Origin: Citrobacter sp. 18056
GTDB taxonomy: Bacteria > Pseudomonadota > Gammaproteobacteria > Enterobacterales > Enterobacteriaceae
DNA length: 64,000 bases
Assembly (NCBI GenBank): GCA_902706235.1
Contig: CACSJR010000013.1
Span: 62,001-126,000, forward strand
Direction: 5' to 3'
Below the pieces are notes generated by a model. That model did no database searches and was not told the origin of the DNA. It worked only from the letters and a program-made list of their open reading frames with translations. The translations under genes and the position numbers were made by a program. Position 1 is the stretch's first letter, and each line of letters begins with the position of its first letter. Below are positions 8,416 to 17,718 of the stretch, one piece after another.

Positions 8416-9903
8416 ATGGACTTTCAGCATCTGAATTACTGGCAGGAAAAAGCGAAAAATGCCTCTATAGAAACCCGTTTGTTTATTAACGGCGAATACT
8501 GCCAGGCGCAAGACAACAGCACCTTTGAAATCATTGACCCTGCCGGACAGCGCCCGCTTGCCCAGGTGGCGCGCGGGAAAAAAGCCGATGTGGATATCGC
8601 CGTGCGTGGCGCTCGCGACGTTTTCGAGCGCGGCGACTGGTCGCAGGCCTCCCCGGCAAAACGTAAAGCCGTGCTGAACACGCTGGCGGATTTGATGGAA
8701 CAGCATCACGAGGAGCTGGCGCTGCTGGAGACACTCGACACCGGTAAGCCTATTCGCCATAGCCTGCGTGATGATATTCCTGGCGCGGCCCGCGCTATCC
8801 GCTGGTATGCCGAGGCTATAGATAAAGTATATGGCGAAGTGGCCACCACTGGCGTAAACGAACTGGCGCTGATTGTGCGTGAGCCTATCGGCGTGGTGGC
8901 GGCCGTCGTTCCGTGGAACTTCCCGCTACTGCTGGCCTGCTGGAAACTGGGCCCTGCGCTGGCGTCAGGCAACAGCGTTATCCTCAAACCTTCTGAAAAA
9001 TCACCGTTAACCGCCATTCGTCTGGCGCAGCTGGCGAAACAAGCTGGACTGCCGGACGGCGTGTTCAATGTCATCAGCGGCTTTGGTCATGAAGCGGGCC
9101 AGGCGCTGTCTCAGCATCCGGACGTGGATGTCATCACCTTCACCGGTTCGACCCGCACCGGCAAACAGCTGCTGAAAGACGCGGGCGACAGCAACATGAA
9201 ACGCGTGTGGCTGGAAGCTGGCGGCAAGAGTGCCAATATCGTATTTGCCGATTGCCCGGACATTGAAAAAGCCGCCGCTAATACCGCCGCAGGCATCTTC
9301 TACAACCAGGGCCAGGTGTGTATCGCTGGTACGCGTCTGCTGCTGGAAGAGAGCATCGCCGACCCGTTTATCGCGCTGCTGAAAGAACAGGCCAAAAACT
9401 GGCTGCCGGGTAATCCTCTCGACCCAAATACCACCATGGGCACGCTGATTGATAACGCCCATGCCGACACCGTTCACAGCTTTATTCGCGACGGTGAAAC
9501 TCAAGGCACGCTGGCGCTGGATGGCCGTGACGGTAATCATCCGGCGGCTATCGGCCCGACTATTTTTGTCGATACCGCGCCGACTGCACGCGTCGGCCGC
9601 GATGAAATCTTCGGCCCGGTGCTGGTTGTTACCCGCTTTAAAACCGAAGCGCAGGCGCTGGAACTGGCTAACGACAGCGAATACGGACTCGGCGCTGCCG
9701 TGTGGACTAACGACCTGTCACGTGCGCATCGCATGAGTCGCCGCCTGAAAGCCGGTTCAGTGTTCGTTAACAACTATAACGATGGCGACATGACCGTGCC
9801 GTTCGGCGGTTATAAGCAGAGCGGTAACGGACGCGATAAGTCCCTGCACGCCCTGGAAAAATTTAGTGAGCTGAAAACTATCTGGATTGCCCTGGAGCCT
9901 TAA
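8416..9903 (+). CDS. puuC: Gamma-glutamyl-gamma-aminobutyraldehyde dehydrogenase
   Basis: NAD(P)-dependent aldehyde dehydrogenase oxidising gamma-glutamyl-gamma-aminobutyraldehyde to gamma-glutamyl-GABA. 495 aa, the E. coli length. Catalytic residues are present: C302 (GQVCIAG), E267 (LEAGGKS) and N168 (PWNFP); the coenzyme-binding FTGSTRTGK is at 242-250. AAAGGAG seven bases before the ATG is a strong ribosome site. It is translationally close to puuB (2 bases between stop and ATG). Confidence 0.96.
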   Translation: MDFQHLNYWQEKAKNASIETRLFINGEYCQAQDNSTFEIIDPAGQRPLAQVARGKKADVDIAVRGARDVFERGDWSQASPAKRKAVLNTLADLMEQHHEELALLETLDTGKPIRHSLRDDIPGAARAIRWYAEAIDKVYGEVATTGVNELALIVREPIGVVAAVVPWNFPLLLACWKLGPALASGNSVILKPSEKSPLTAIRLAQLAKQAGLPDGVFNVISGFGHEAGQALSQHPDVDVITFTGSTRTGKQLLKDAGDSNMKRVWLEAGGKSANIVFADCPDIEKAAANTAAGIFYNQGQVCIAGTRLLLEESIADPFIALLKEQAKNWLPGNPLDPNTTMGTLIDNAHADTVHSFIRDGETQGTLALDGRDGNHPAAIGPTIFVDTAPTARVGRDEIFGPVLVVTRFKTEAQALELANDSEYGLGAAVWTNDLSRAHRMSRRLKAGSVFVNNYNDGDMTVPFGGYKQSGNGRDKSLHALEKFSELKTIWIALEP

Positions 9904-9905
9904 TC

Positions 9906-11186
9906 ATGACTGAACATACCACCAGCTATTACGCCGCAAGCGCCAATCAGTATGAACCGTTTCCGACCCTGAGCGAGTCCGTCACCTGTGACGTGTGCGT
10001 GGTCGGCGGCGGTTACACCGGGCTTTCCTCCGCGCTGCATCTTGCCGAAATGGGTTACGACGTGGTGCTGCTGGAATCGGCACGCATCGGTTTCGGCGCC
10101 AGCGGTCGTAACGGCGGCCAGCTGGTCAACTCTTACAGCCGTGATATCGACGTTATCGAGCGCACCTACGGCCCGGATTCGGCCAAAATGCTCGGCAGCA
10201 TGATGTTTGAAGGCGGCAAGATTATTCGCGAGCGCATCAAACGCTATCAGATTGATTGCGATTATCGTCCGGGCGGTCTGTTCGTGGCGATGAACCATAA
10301 ACAGCTCGAAACACTGGAAGAACAGAAAGCCAACTGGGAACGCTACGGCAACACCCAGTTGGAAATGCTGGACGCCAACGAGCTGAAACGTGAAGTGGAC
10401 AGCGATCGCTACGTCGGCGCCCTGCTCGACCACAGCGGCGGCCATATTCATCCGCTCAATCTGGCGATCGGTGAAGCTAATGCAATTCGCCTGAACGGTG
10501 GCCGCGTGTATGAGCAATCGCCGGTGACGAATATTCAGCACAGCAGCCCGGCGGTGGTCAGCACTGCAAAGGGCCAGGTGACGGCGAAGTACGTGATTGT
10601 GGCGGGCAACGCCTATCTGGGCGATAAACTGGAGCCGGAACTGGCGAAACGCAGCATGCCATGCGGCACCCAGGTGTTAACCACTGAACCGCTGAGCGAA
10701 GACGTTGCACGTTCGTTGATTCCGAACAATTACTGCGTGGAAGACTGTAACTATCTGCTTGATTATTACCGTTTGACCGGCGACAACCGCCTGCTGTATG
10801 GCGGCGGCGTGGTGTACGGGGCGCGTGACCCGGCGGATATCGAGCGTCTGGTAATGCCGAACCTGCTGAAAACATTCCCGCAGCTAAAAGGCGTGAAGAT
10901 TGACTACAGCTGGACCGGCAACTTCCTGTTAACGCTGTCACGGATGCCGCAGTTCGGGCGTCTGGATAACAACATTTACTACATGCAGGGCTACAGCGGT
11001 CATGGTGTGACCTGTACGCATCTGGCGGGACGTTTGATTTCCGAATTACTGCGTGGCGATGCAGAACGCTTTGACGCGTTTGCCAAACTGCCGCACTACC
11101 CGTTCCCGGGTGGCCGTACGCTGCGCATTCCGTTCACCGCGATGGGTGCGGCGTACTACAGTCTTCGCGATCGCCTTGGGGTGTAA
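9906..11186 (+). CDS. puuB: Gamma-glutamylputrescine oxidase
   Basis: FAD-dependent oxidoreductase converting gamma-glutamylputrescine to the aldehyde with release of ammonia and hydrogen peroxide. 426 aa, as in E. coli. The N-terminal dinucleotide-binding motif GGGYTGLSSALHLAEMG (34-50) ends in the acidic VVLLE, and SGRNGGQL follows near residues 66-73. The C-terminal part has the DAO-family GYSGHGVTCTHLAGR. It is the last gene of the cluster; puuE, which follows puuB in E. coli, is missing here, and an ERIC element and a terminator come next. Confidence 0.95.
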   Translation: MTEHTTSYYAASANQYEPFPTLSESVTCDVCVVGGGYTGLSSALHLAEMGYDVVLLESARIGFGASGRNGGQLVNSYSRDIDVIERTYGPDSAKMLGSMMFEGGKIIRERIKRYQIDCDYRPGGLFVAMNHKQLETLEEQKANWERYGNTQLEMLDANELKREVDSDRYVGALLDHSGGHIHPLNLAIGEANAIRLNGGRVYEQSPVTNIQHSSPAVVSTAKGQVTAKYVIVAGNAYLGDKLEPELAKRSMPCGTQVLTTEPLSEDVARSLIPNNYCVEDCNYLLDYYRLTGDNRLLYGGGVVYGARDPADIERLVMPNLLKTFPQLKGVKIDYSWTGNFLLTLSRMPQFGRLDNNIYYMQGYSGHGVTCTHLAGRLISELLRGDAERFDAFAKLPHYPFPGGRTLRIPFTAMGAAYYSLRDRLGV

Positions 11187-11190
11187 TGCT

Positions 11191-11308
11191 CTCCATACTT
11201 CACGCTGCAGGGGTGTTGGCTGCACTCGCTCACCCCTGTCACTTACGCAAGTAAGTGACAGGGGATGCGCTCAATTGCCGCCTACCTGTAGCGCAAATTA
11301 TTTTGAGC
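11191..11308 (-). repeat. ERIC (enterobacterial repetitive intergenic consensus) element
   Basis: About 118 bases matching ERIC from ATACTTCACGCTGCAG through GTTGGCTGC to TTGCCGCCTACCTG and ATTATTTTGAG. The core is a perfect 14-bp inverted repeat, CCCCTGTCACTTAC and GTAAGTGACAGGGG (11233-11246 and 11251-11264), around GCAA. It lies between puuB and yeeO and fills most of this gap. Confidence 0.9.
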
Positions 11309-11325
11309 ATTGATTGAAATAACCC

Positions 11326-11359
11326 AACGCACAGAAAGATCCCTTCTGTGCGTTTTTTT
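11326..11359 (+). terminator. Terminator of the puuCB transcript
   Basis: AACGCACAGAA (11326-11336) pairs with TTCTGTGCGTT (11344-11354) and runs into seven Ts on the plus strand. The T tract overlaps the stop codon of the convergent yeeO gene, so the terminator and yeeO end share sequence. Confidence 0.85.
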
Positions 11360-12782
11360 ATTGGTTCCTCACGCGCGGATATTTCCACAGCCAGCGGCCG
11401 CTTATCATCCGCCAGTAGAACGCCACGCCGCGCACCGCCCAGTCGAGGAACATGCCGAGCCATACGCCAACCACGCCCCATCCCAGGACAATCCCGAGGA
11501 AGTAACCGGCAACCACGCGGGCGCCCCACATGCTGAACATCGACACCCACATGGCGTAACGCGCATCACGCGCGCCTTTCAGCCCGGCCGGTAACACCCA
11601 CGACGCAGACCAAATCGGCATAAATGCGGCGTTCAGCCACAGCAACTCTTTCACCACTTCTTTGACATCCGCTTCGTGGGTATAGAAAGAAGCGAACAAA
11701 CCGGCGAACGGGGCGGTGCCCCAGGCAATAGCGGTCAACACGATGGTCGACATCCAGAACACATGGCGCAGCTGCTTTTCCGCCTGACCAATTTGCCCTT
11801 TGCCAAGTCGCTTGCCGGTAATGATGGTCGACGCCGAGCCCAGCGCGTTCCCCGGCAGGTTTATCAATGACGCCACCGAAAAGGCGATAAAGTTGCCAGC
11901 AATAACGTCGGTACCCATCCCGGCGACGAACATCTGCGTCAGCAGTTTGCCGCTGTTAAACAGCACCGATTCGATACTCGCTGGAATACCAATCCCCATC
12001 ACTTCCCAAATAATGGCGAAGTTAAGCGGCTTGATATAACTCTTTAGCGGAATACGCAGCGCCGGGTTGAAGCCGACCGCCAGCACCGCAACAATCGCCA
12101 CCGCACCGATATAGCGTGAAATCGTCAGCCCCAGACCGGCACCGACAAATCCCATCCCCTGCCAGGAGAACGCCCCATAAATCAGGACACTACTGATAAT
12201 AATGTTAAGGATGTTCATCCCGCCGTTAATCAGCAGCGGAATTTTGGTGTTGCCCGCCCCGCGCAGCGCCCCGCTGCCGATCAGCGCGATCGCCGCCGCC
12301 GGATAGCTCAGCACCGTCAGTTCGAGATAGGTCAGCGCCAGTTCTTTGACATGTGGCGACGCAGCCCCGGCCACCACTTCAATAATTTCCCGCCCAAACA
12401 GATGAATGACCGCGGCGAGGATAATCGAGAACAGCGTCATGATAACCAGCGACTGGCGGGCTGCCGCCCTCGCCTGTTTTCGGTTACGCTTGCCCAGACT
12501 GAAGGCAACGACCACCGTTGTCCCGAGATCGATAGCAGCAAAGAACGCCATGATAACCATGTTAAAGCTGTCTGCCAGCCCAACTCCGGCCATCGCATCC
12601 GCCCCGAGCCAGCTCACCAGGAATGTACTCAACACGCCCATTAAAAGAACGCAGGTATTCTCCAGGAAAATAGGCACAGCAAGGGGGGTGATTTCACGCC
12701 AGAACAGAACACGGTAGGTTTTGCGGTTTTTATACCAGGTGGTGCGGGTGACGGCCTGGCGTACTGCGGCAGAGACGTTCAA
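11358..12782 (-). CDS. yeeO: MATE family exporter YeeO (FMN/FAD efflux)
   Basis: Inner-membrane multidrug and toxin extrusion transporter. The E. coli orthologue exports flavin nucleotides and affects drug resistance. 474 aa with about 12 hydrophobic segments and the MATE repeats (FWREITPLAVPIFLEN, SWLGADAMAGVGLADSFN, GSGALRGAGNTKIPLL). E. coli YeeO is annotated about 70 residues longer at its N-terminus; that extension is absent here, and MNVSAAVRQAVTR aligns with the E. coli internal start of conserved sequence. It keeps the E. coli position beside tRNA-Asn genes. Confidence 0.93.
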   Translation of the reverse strand: MNVSAAVRQAVTRTTWYKNRKTYRVLFWREITPLAVPIFLENTCVLLMGVLSTFLVSWLGADAMAGVGLADSFNMVIMAFFAAIDLGTTVVVAFSLGKRNRKQARAAARQSLVIMTLFSIILAAVIHLFGREIIEVVAGAASPHVKELALTYLELTVLSYPAAAIALIGSGALRGAGNTKIPLLINGGMNILNIIISSVLIYGAFSWQGMGFVGAGLGLTISRYIGAVAIVAVLAVGFNPALRIPLKSYIKPLNFAIIWEVMGIGIPASIESVLFNSGKLLTQMFVAGMGTDVIAGNFIAFSVASLINLPGNALGSASTIITGKRLGKGQIGQAEKQLRHVFWMSTIVLTAIAWGTAPFAGLFASFYTHEADVKEVVKELLWLNAAFMPIWSASWVLPAGLKGARDARYAMWVSMFSMWGARVVAGYFLGIVLGWGVVGVWLGMFLDWAVRGVAFYWRMISGRWLWKYPRVRNQ

Positions 12783-12931
12783 AGGGTGCCTTAGAGAGAA
12801 AGTTGAAACCTCGTTTTAAATGATGAGGGAGAAATGCCAAACCTGCAACGTTGAATTGCGTTTAAATTGTGGGTAAATACAACTGATTGTTGACGGAACC
12901 AGCAGTCGCGACGAAAGGTTTGAATAGAGGT

Positions 12932-12959
12932 TTGACAAAAATTTTTTCGCCGCTAAGAT
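12932..12959 (+). promoter_or_regulatory. Promoter of the second tRNA-Asn
   Basis: TTGACA (12932-12937) and TAAGAT (12954-12959) with a 16-base spacer lie 15 bases before the mature tRNA 5' end. The spacer starts with an A/T-rich run. Confidence 0.75.
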
Positions 12960-12974
12960 AAGCCTCCAACCGAT

Positions 12975-13050
12975 TCCTCTGTAGTTCAGTCGGTAGAACG
13001 GCGGACTGTTAATCCGTATGTCACTGGTTCGAGTCCAGTCAGAGGAGCCA
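12975..13050 (+). tRNA. tRNA-Asn (anticodon GUU), second copy
   Basis: Identical in sequence to the tRNA at 3324-3399 but on the opposite strand, with encoded CCA. Its context (yeeO on one side, ldtA/erfK on the other) corresponds to asnU or asnV of E. coli, where cbl and nac lie between; those genes are not in this window. Confidence 0.97.
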
Positions 13051-13058
13051 TATTTAAG

Positions 13059-13089
13059 AAGCCTGCTCAGGAAACTGAGCGGGCTTTTT
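13059..13089 (+). terminator. Terminator of the second tRNA-Asn
   Basis: AAGCCTGCTCAG (13059-13070), GAAA loop, CTGAGCGGGCTT (13075-13086) and a T run. The flank is homologous to the terminator of the first tRNA copy, but several stem positions differ with the pairing kept. Confidence 0.85.
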
Positions 13090-13111
13090 GCTTTTTGGTC
13101 TCACCGAGAAT

Positions 13112-14047
13112 TTACAGCTGCCCGGTATTTGCGGCTCCCGCACTCACCATAACCGGCATTCCGGAACGGCGCGTTAGCGCGGCGCTGGCGACGCTGGCAT
13201 TCACGTCGGCGCCCCGAGTCGCGGTGTTCAATGCCGGGGTCATCGGCAGTGGGACTTTCTTATCAGATTCAAATTCCGCGCGGTTCCGGGACAGCGGCTC
13301 ATGCACCTCCAGCCACCGCTGCCCGTCCGGTTCGATAGTGACTTTCACCGGCCTGTCGATCAGTTGTACCCGCGTCCCCACCGGCACGTTATCAAACAGA
13401 TATTTAATGTCGTCTTTACGCAGGCGGATACATCCCTGACTGACGCGCAGCCCGATACCAAAGTTGGCGTTGGTGCCGTGTATGGCGTACAGCTTGCCGA
13501 TGTAAATGGCGTATAACCCCATCGGGTTATCCTCGCCCGGCGGGACGAATGCAGGCAAGGTTTTCCCCTCTTTCGCATACTCGCGCCGGGTATTCGCCGT
13601 CGGTGTCCAGGCCGGTGCTTCCTGCTTACGCTCCACTTTCGTCACCCAGTTACGCGGCGTTTCACGCCCGGCCTGCCCGATGCCAATCGGCAACACCTCA
13701 ACCGTGCCACGCTCTGCCGGGTAGTAGTAAAGTCGCATCTCGGCGACGTTAATCACAATGCCCTCGCGTACCGTGTCCGGCAAGATAAGCTGTTGCGGAA
13801 TGGTCAACGCAGTACCCGCTTTCGGCAGGAACGGGTCAACGCCAGGATTGGCCTCCAGCATGTTGCTGAACCCCTGTCCATACTGCGCGGCAAAATATTC
13901 CAGCGGCTGGGTATTCCCCTCCGGTACGGTAACGATTAACGGCGCGCCGACCAGCCGACTCCCTTCGGGAGGAAGCGGATAGGTAACCGCCTGGGCGCTA
14001 TGGATAACGACAGCGAGCCCCAGGGCAAGCGAGAGTATACGAATCAT
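13112..14047 (-). CDS. ldtA: L,D-transpeptidase LdtA (ErfK)
   Basis: Periplasmic YkuD-type L,D-transpeptidase that attaches Braun lipoprotein to peptidoglycan. The frame is open for 28 more codons upstream, but [20 protein letters not shown] is a clear signal peptide ending AQA (cleavage after residue 20) and AGGGAAATT precedes that ATG. This gives 311 aa against 310 in E. coli. A LysM-like segment covers about 38-84. The catalytic domain (about 97-235) shows H190 ([10 protein letters not shown]) and the nucleophile C206 (SQGCIRL). Confidence 0.95.
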   Translation of the reverse strand: MIRILSLALGLAVVIHSAQAVTYPLPPEGSRLVGAPLIVTVPEGNTQPLEYFAAQYGQGFSNMLEANPGVDPFLPKAGTALTIPQQLILPDTVREGIVINVAEMRLYYYPAERGTVEVLPIGIGQAGRETPRNWVTKVERKQEAPAWTPTANTRREYAKEGKTLPAFVPPGEDNPMGLYAIYIGKLYAIHGTNANFGIGLRVSQGCIRLRKDDIKYLFDNVPVGTRVQLIDRPVKVTIEPDGQRWLEVHEPLSRNRAEFESDKKVPLPMTPALNTATRGADVNASVASAALTRRSGMPVMVSAGAANTGQL

Positions 14048-14215
14048 AATTTCCCTATTATCGACATGATGGTGATAGGCTAAATATAGCCCTCTGTATT
14101 GGGATCGCAATTCTCCATACTTAACCGGCATCGCCAGCGCCGCACGTGGCCACCTGGCATGGTGTGGTCATTACCCGACGCCGGACACCAGCAAGTGACT
14201 CAATTTGTTGCAGAC

Positions 14216-14243
14216 ATAAAAAAACCCCGCACCGGCGGGGTTT
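14216..14243 (-). terminator. Terminator of yeeX
   Basis: On the minus strand AACCCCGC pairs with GCGGGGTT around CGGT and is followed by a seven-base T tract. It lies 30 bases after the yeeX stop. Confidence 0.85.
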
Positions 14244-14272
14244 CCATATTCAGGCTTCTGATACGTGCAAAC

Positions 14273-14608
14273 TTACTCGGTTTTGCTTTCAGCTGATTTC
14301 AGCTCGCCCATCACTTTCAGTTTTTTAGAGATCTCGCGACGCTCTTTAGACAGCTCAGCATTTTTGATGATGTAGTCGTCCACGCGATCTTCGTAGTCGG
14401 TTTTCATGCTGGAGATGATGCCCTGAATAGCTTCAACGCTCATGCCTGGTTTGATGTAGTCACTGAGGTTATCAAGCAGCAGCACACGCTTCTGGTTGTC
14501 ACGGACCTTTTTCTCAACGTCCTGAATTTCGCGCTGCAGTTTGTTTTTACGACGGAACAGACGAACAAACTCCAGAACGTCCTGGAACGAAGGTTTGGTT
14601 GTTTCCAT
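14273..14608 (-). CDS. yeeX: DUF496 protein YeeX
   Basis: Small cytoplasmic protein of unknown function, conserved across gammaproteobacteria. 111 aa, almost identical to E. coli YeeX (109 aa), differing mainly at the last ten residues. The sequence is strongly charged and predicted helical/coiled-coil ([36 protein letters not shown]). AGGGG precedes the start. It is monocistronic: terminator downstream and a 164-base gap upstream. Confidence 0.93.
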   Translation of the reverse strand: METTKPSFQDVLEFVRLFRRKNKLQREIQDVEKKVRDNQKRVLLLDNLSDYIKPGMSVEAIQGIISSMKTDYEDRVDDYIIKNAELSKERREISKKLKVMGELKSAESKTE

Positions 14609-14772
14609 TTTTATACCCCTGATAATTGAGATTCGGATTCGTAAAACAGCCGCTACGGGTAAACATAACTGCTAGCGGCCGCGAATGACAATGGTTTTTG
14701 CTCTGTCTCAATCATAACCCTAAACATAGCTGAATCGAAACAAGCACAAGGCAAACCGTGACCATGTGGACG

Positions 14773-15831
14773 TTATTTGCGCAACGCCCGGCAGATCAAA
14801 TGTGACAACAGTTCAAGCTGTCGCGCCAGCTCCATGCTCAACCACACATATCCATGCATCGGCGTTTCCGCAAGGTCTTTGCCTTTATAGTCATTCACCA
14901 GCTGACGCAACTCGACGACGATATCGTTCAGCTTTTCGTTGTTAGCCAGAATCGGCTGCGGATTGCCTTCATACAGCGCGTGCGCAATGGTGAGCAAGGT
15001 CTGCTGGGTCATCTGCTGCATGTCGCGCAGGGTGTGGGCGTTGAGCATCAGATAGTGGCTGTCGCGCGAGGCCCACCAGGCATTAATTTGCAGTTCAAGC
15101 ATACAGACCAGATTACGATTCACCGTCTGAATGCCTTCAAAAATCGATTTCTGAATATGGGTCTCTTTACTGGCGGGCGTGATCAGGCCGCGCATTTTCA
15201 CCACGTCGTTCAGAACTTTTTGCAGTCGGCGTTCAAGGCGTGGACGTTCGAGTAAGTTCGGCGAGAACCCGGTTTGATACAGGCGGTTAAACTCCGTGAC
15301 GTAACTCGCCATCTGGATGCGCCAGTGGAGAAACGCCCGTTGCGGCCAGATGCCGGTAAACAGCATCGCCAGCAGCGAACCGATAATCACATCCCCGCTT
15401 CGCCATAGCGCCATGTGCATATCGCCGGGTGGCGCACCGACAACCACCGCCAGCGTGATGCCAATCAGCAACGCCTGATACGGTTTATTGCCCAGAGCCA
15501 GCCAGCCGCAGAGGAACATCGCCGCCGCGCACCACAGTAGCATCAGCGGCAGCGACATCAGCTCCAGCTTCAGGGCCACCAGCCCCAGAACTGAGCCGAA
15601 AATCGTGCCGCCGATACGCTCAAACGCACGCGGGACCACGTTCCCCCAGAAAGAGATGGGCCCCATAATAACGACCAGCGTAATGAGCGGCCAGGTGCCT
15701 TCAGGTACGTGAAAAAGGCGCACCAACAGAAACGTCAGCACAAATGCGAGAGCTATCCGCACCCCGTGAACAATACGGTAGTTGCGGTATAAACGAATTT
15801 CAAAAGGACTCAGTGATTTATCAGCGCGCAC
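14773..15831 (-). CDS. yeeA: FUSC-family inner membrane protein YeeA
   Basis: Integral membrane protein of the fusaric-acid-resistance-like (FUSC/YccS) family; the transported substrate is not established. 352 aa, identical in length to E. coli YeeA. The N-terminal half (about 20-170) has five or six hydrophobic segments, including TWPLITLVVIMGPISFWGNV; the C-terminal half is a cytoplasmic helical domain (ERPRLERRLQKVLNDVVKMRG). The ends MRADKSLSPFEIRLYR and LICRALRK are those of the E. coli protein. Confidence 0.94.
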   Translation of the reverse strand: MRADKSLSPFEIRLYRNYRIVHGVRIALAFVLTFLLVRLFHVPEGTWPLITLVVIMGPISFWGNVVPRAFERIGGTIFGSVLGLVALKLELMSLPLMLLWCAAAMFLCGWLALGNKPYQALLIGITLAVVVGAPPGDMHMALWRSGDVIIGSLLAMLFTGIWPQRAFLHWRIQMASYVTEFNRLYQTGFSPNLLERPRLERRLQKVLNDVVKMRGLITPASKETHIQKSIFEGIQTVNRNLVCMLELQINAWWASRDSHYLMLNAHTLRDMQQMTQQTLLTIAHALYEGNPQPILANNEKLNDIVVELRQLVNDYKGKDLAETPMHGYVWLSMELARQLELLSHLICRALRK

Positions 15832-15932
15832 ACCCGCACTCCGGCCAGAGCAGAAAACACAATTGTATCTGTTTTTCTGCCACTGGCATCACGGATGCGT
15901 AAATAACCTTTTAAAAAGCAGGCTTGTTTACC

Positions 15933-16406
15933 TTAAACAGCGCGTTTTTTAACAGGTACATACATTTCGATATCCCAGTAACCATCCTGATTACCGTCAT
16001 TGAGATAAAGCTCGAAGCAGGGTTTAGCTTCTAACTCGTAGTCTTTGTCCTCCAACACACGGCTAAAGAACTGATACCACGGGGTAGAAAAATCATGATC
16101 GACCACGCGTGCTGTGGCTTTGGCGTACATTCCCGCCGCGATTTCGGTGATAATCACCCCTTCGCTATTGGCAGGTATTGTGAAGCCGTCTTCGACGGTG
16201 ACCACGGTGTCAGCCCGCAGCTTTTCCGCCGGCACCTCATCAGGGTTATCGTAGTAAACCGCCACCCACTCTTTGGCGTGGATCTTGTGTCCGTTCACCC
16301 ACATCACCAACTGTTCAAAGCCCTGTTTGATGGTCTGCTCCCATGGGCCAACCATATGAAAACCGGCGATGATGCGACGATTTTGCTGAGTAATGCTGTA
16401 ATCCAT
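15933..16406 (-). CDS. sbmC: DNA gyrase inhibitor SbmC (GyrI)
   Basis: SOS-induced protein that binds gyrase and protects against microcin B17 and other gyrase poisons. Starting at [11 protein letters not shown] gives 157 aa, as in E. coli. It is a GyrI-like domain (AraC effector-binding fold) with the conserved [18 protein letters not shown] near the N-terminus and PWYQFF near 125. The open frame extends 10 codons upstream, but those codons approach the LexA box and lack a ribosome site. A LexA box lies 20 bases upstream of the start. Confidence 0.94.
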   Translation of the reverse strand: MDYSITQQNRRIIAGFHMVGPWEQTIKQGFEQLVMWVNGHKIHAKEWVAVYYDNPDEVPAEKLRADTVVTVEDGFTIPANSEGVIITEIAAGMYAKATARVVDHDFSTPWYQFFSRVLEDKDYELEAKPCFELYLNDGNQDGYWDIEMYVPVKKRAV

Positions 16407-16426
16407 ATTGCCTCCACTAACAAAGT

Positions 16427-16446
16427 CACTGGGCAAATATACAGTT
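16427..16446 (-). promoter_or_regulatory. LexA (SOS) box of sbmC
   Basis: The minus strand reads AACTGTATATTTGCCCAGTG, which fits CTG-N10-CAG of the LexA operator with an AT-rich centre. It sits just upstream of sbmC, which is a LexA-controlled gene in E. coli. Confidence 0.75.
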
Positions 16447-16499
16447 AAAATCTAGCAAACCGATTTGAAGGAGTATGTGCGATGTTTCACAAATCAGGA

Positions 16500-16528
16500 A
16501 AGTAAAACGCCCTCCGAAGAGAGCGTTT
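16500..16528 (-). terminator. Terminator of dacD
   Basis: On the minus strand AAACGCTCTC and GAGGGCGTTT (one G-T pair) close a TTCG tetraloop, followed by TACTTT. It lies 18 bases after the dacD stop. Confidence 0.7.
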
Positions 16529-16545
16529 GGTCAAACGGGGTTGGC

Positions 16546-17718
16546 TCAGGATTTATGGTGCATCCAGTCGCTCAGGCGTGAGAACATGCCGCCTTTGCCC
16601 ACACTTTCCAGCGTCACTAGTGGCCAGTGAGCAACAATTTTATCGCCGTCGTAGAGTTCAATTTCCCCGACGCGCTGATGGGCCGCGATTGGCGCATCCA
16701 GCTCTTTTTTGTCCATCACATATTTGGCTTTGATTTTCGGCACTTCAGCTTTCGGTAAGGCCAGCCAGAAGTCCTGATCGGTACCCAGATCGATATGTTC
16801 TTTATCGCCGTACCAGATGCGCTCAGTGCCAACTTTTTTGCCGGTATGCAGGATCTGAACGGTATCGAAATTCTGCTGACCCCAGTGCAGTAGCTTACGC
16901 GCCTGGTCTTCACGTCCTTTCGAGCTCTCAGCGCCCATGACGACCGCAATCAAACGGCGCTTACCGTCAACCGCAGACGCAATGATGTTAAACCCAGCGG
17001 TAGCCGTGTGGCCCGTTTTCAGCCCATCAACGTTCAGGTTTTTATCCCACAGCAAGCCGTTACGGTTGTTTTGAGTGATGCCGTTCCAGGTCAGGCTCTT
17101 CTCGCTATACATATGATAGAAGTCAGGCTCACCATGAATAATTGCTCGGGATAATACCGCGAGGTCGAACGCCGAACTGTGCTGTCCTGGCGCATCAAGA
17201 CCGTGCACGGTTTCGAAATGGGTATCTTTCAGGCCCAGTTTGCTCACGTAATCATTCATCATTTTGACGAACTGTGGCTGGCCACCTGCGACGTAGTCAG
17301 CCAACGCCACGCAGGCGTCATTCCCGGAATCGACAATCAGTCCGCGGCTCAAGTCATGCACGCTCAGACGATCGCCCGCCTTGAGGAACATCAGAGACGA
17401 TCCGTCAAAAACAGGATTGCCCTTTGCCCAGGCATCGCGACCTACGGTGACCATGTCATCTCCGGTAATGCGATGGCTGTCGATCGCGCGGTCAACCACG
17501 TAACCGGTCATCAGCTTCGTGAGACTGGCTGGGTTGCGCTGCTGGTGTTCGTTACCAGCGGTGAGGACCTGGCCGGTGGTGTAATCCATCAGTACCCAGG
17601 ATGCGGCCTGGATCGCAGGAGGTTGTACCGGTGCGGGAATATAATCTGCAGCAACTGCGCAAGAAATGCTCGAAGCGAGCAAAGAAACAGCAATAAAAAA
17701 ACGGCCTTTCAACAGCAT
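16546..17718 (-). CDS. dacD: D-alanyl-D-alanine carboxypeptidase DacD (PBP6b)
   Basis: Low-molecular-weight penicillin-binding protein trimming the terminal D-Ala from peptidoglycan peptides in the periplasm. 390 aa (E. coli 388). It has a signal peptide of about 23 residues ending AVAA. Active-site motifs are SxxK at S65-K68 (ASLTKLM), SGN at 131-133 and KTG at 234-236. The C-terminal PBP5-like beta domain ends in an amphipathic membrane anchor (GGMFSRLSDWMHHKS). It is divergent from sbcB. Confidence 0.96.
   Translation of the reverse strand: MLLKGRFFIAVSLLASSISCAVAADYIPAPVQPPAIQAASWVLMDYTTGQVLTAGNEHQQRNPASLTKLMTGYVVDRAIDSHRITGDDMVTVGRDAWAKGNPVFDGSSLMFLKAGDRLSVHDLSRGLIVDSGNDACVALADYVAGGQPQFVKMMNDYVSKLGLKDTHFETVHGLDAPGQHSSAFDLAVLSRAIIHGEPDFYHMYSEKSLTWNGITQNNRNGLLWDKNLNVDGLKTGHTATAGFNIIASAVDGKRRLIAVVMGAESSKGREDQARKLLHWGQQNFDTVQILHTGKKVGTERIWYGDKEHIDLGTDQDFWLALPKAEVPKIKAKYVMDKKELDAPIAAHQRVGEIELYDGDKIVAHWPLVTLESVGKGGMFSRLSDWMHHKS

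Noticed and set aside
3283..13089. Genomic island integrated at tRNA-Asn
   Set aside because: The enclosed genes are core metabolism with normal composition, and no integrase or direct attachment repeat was seen.
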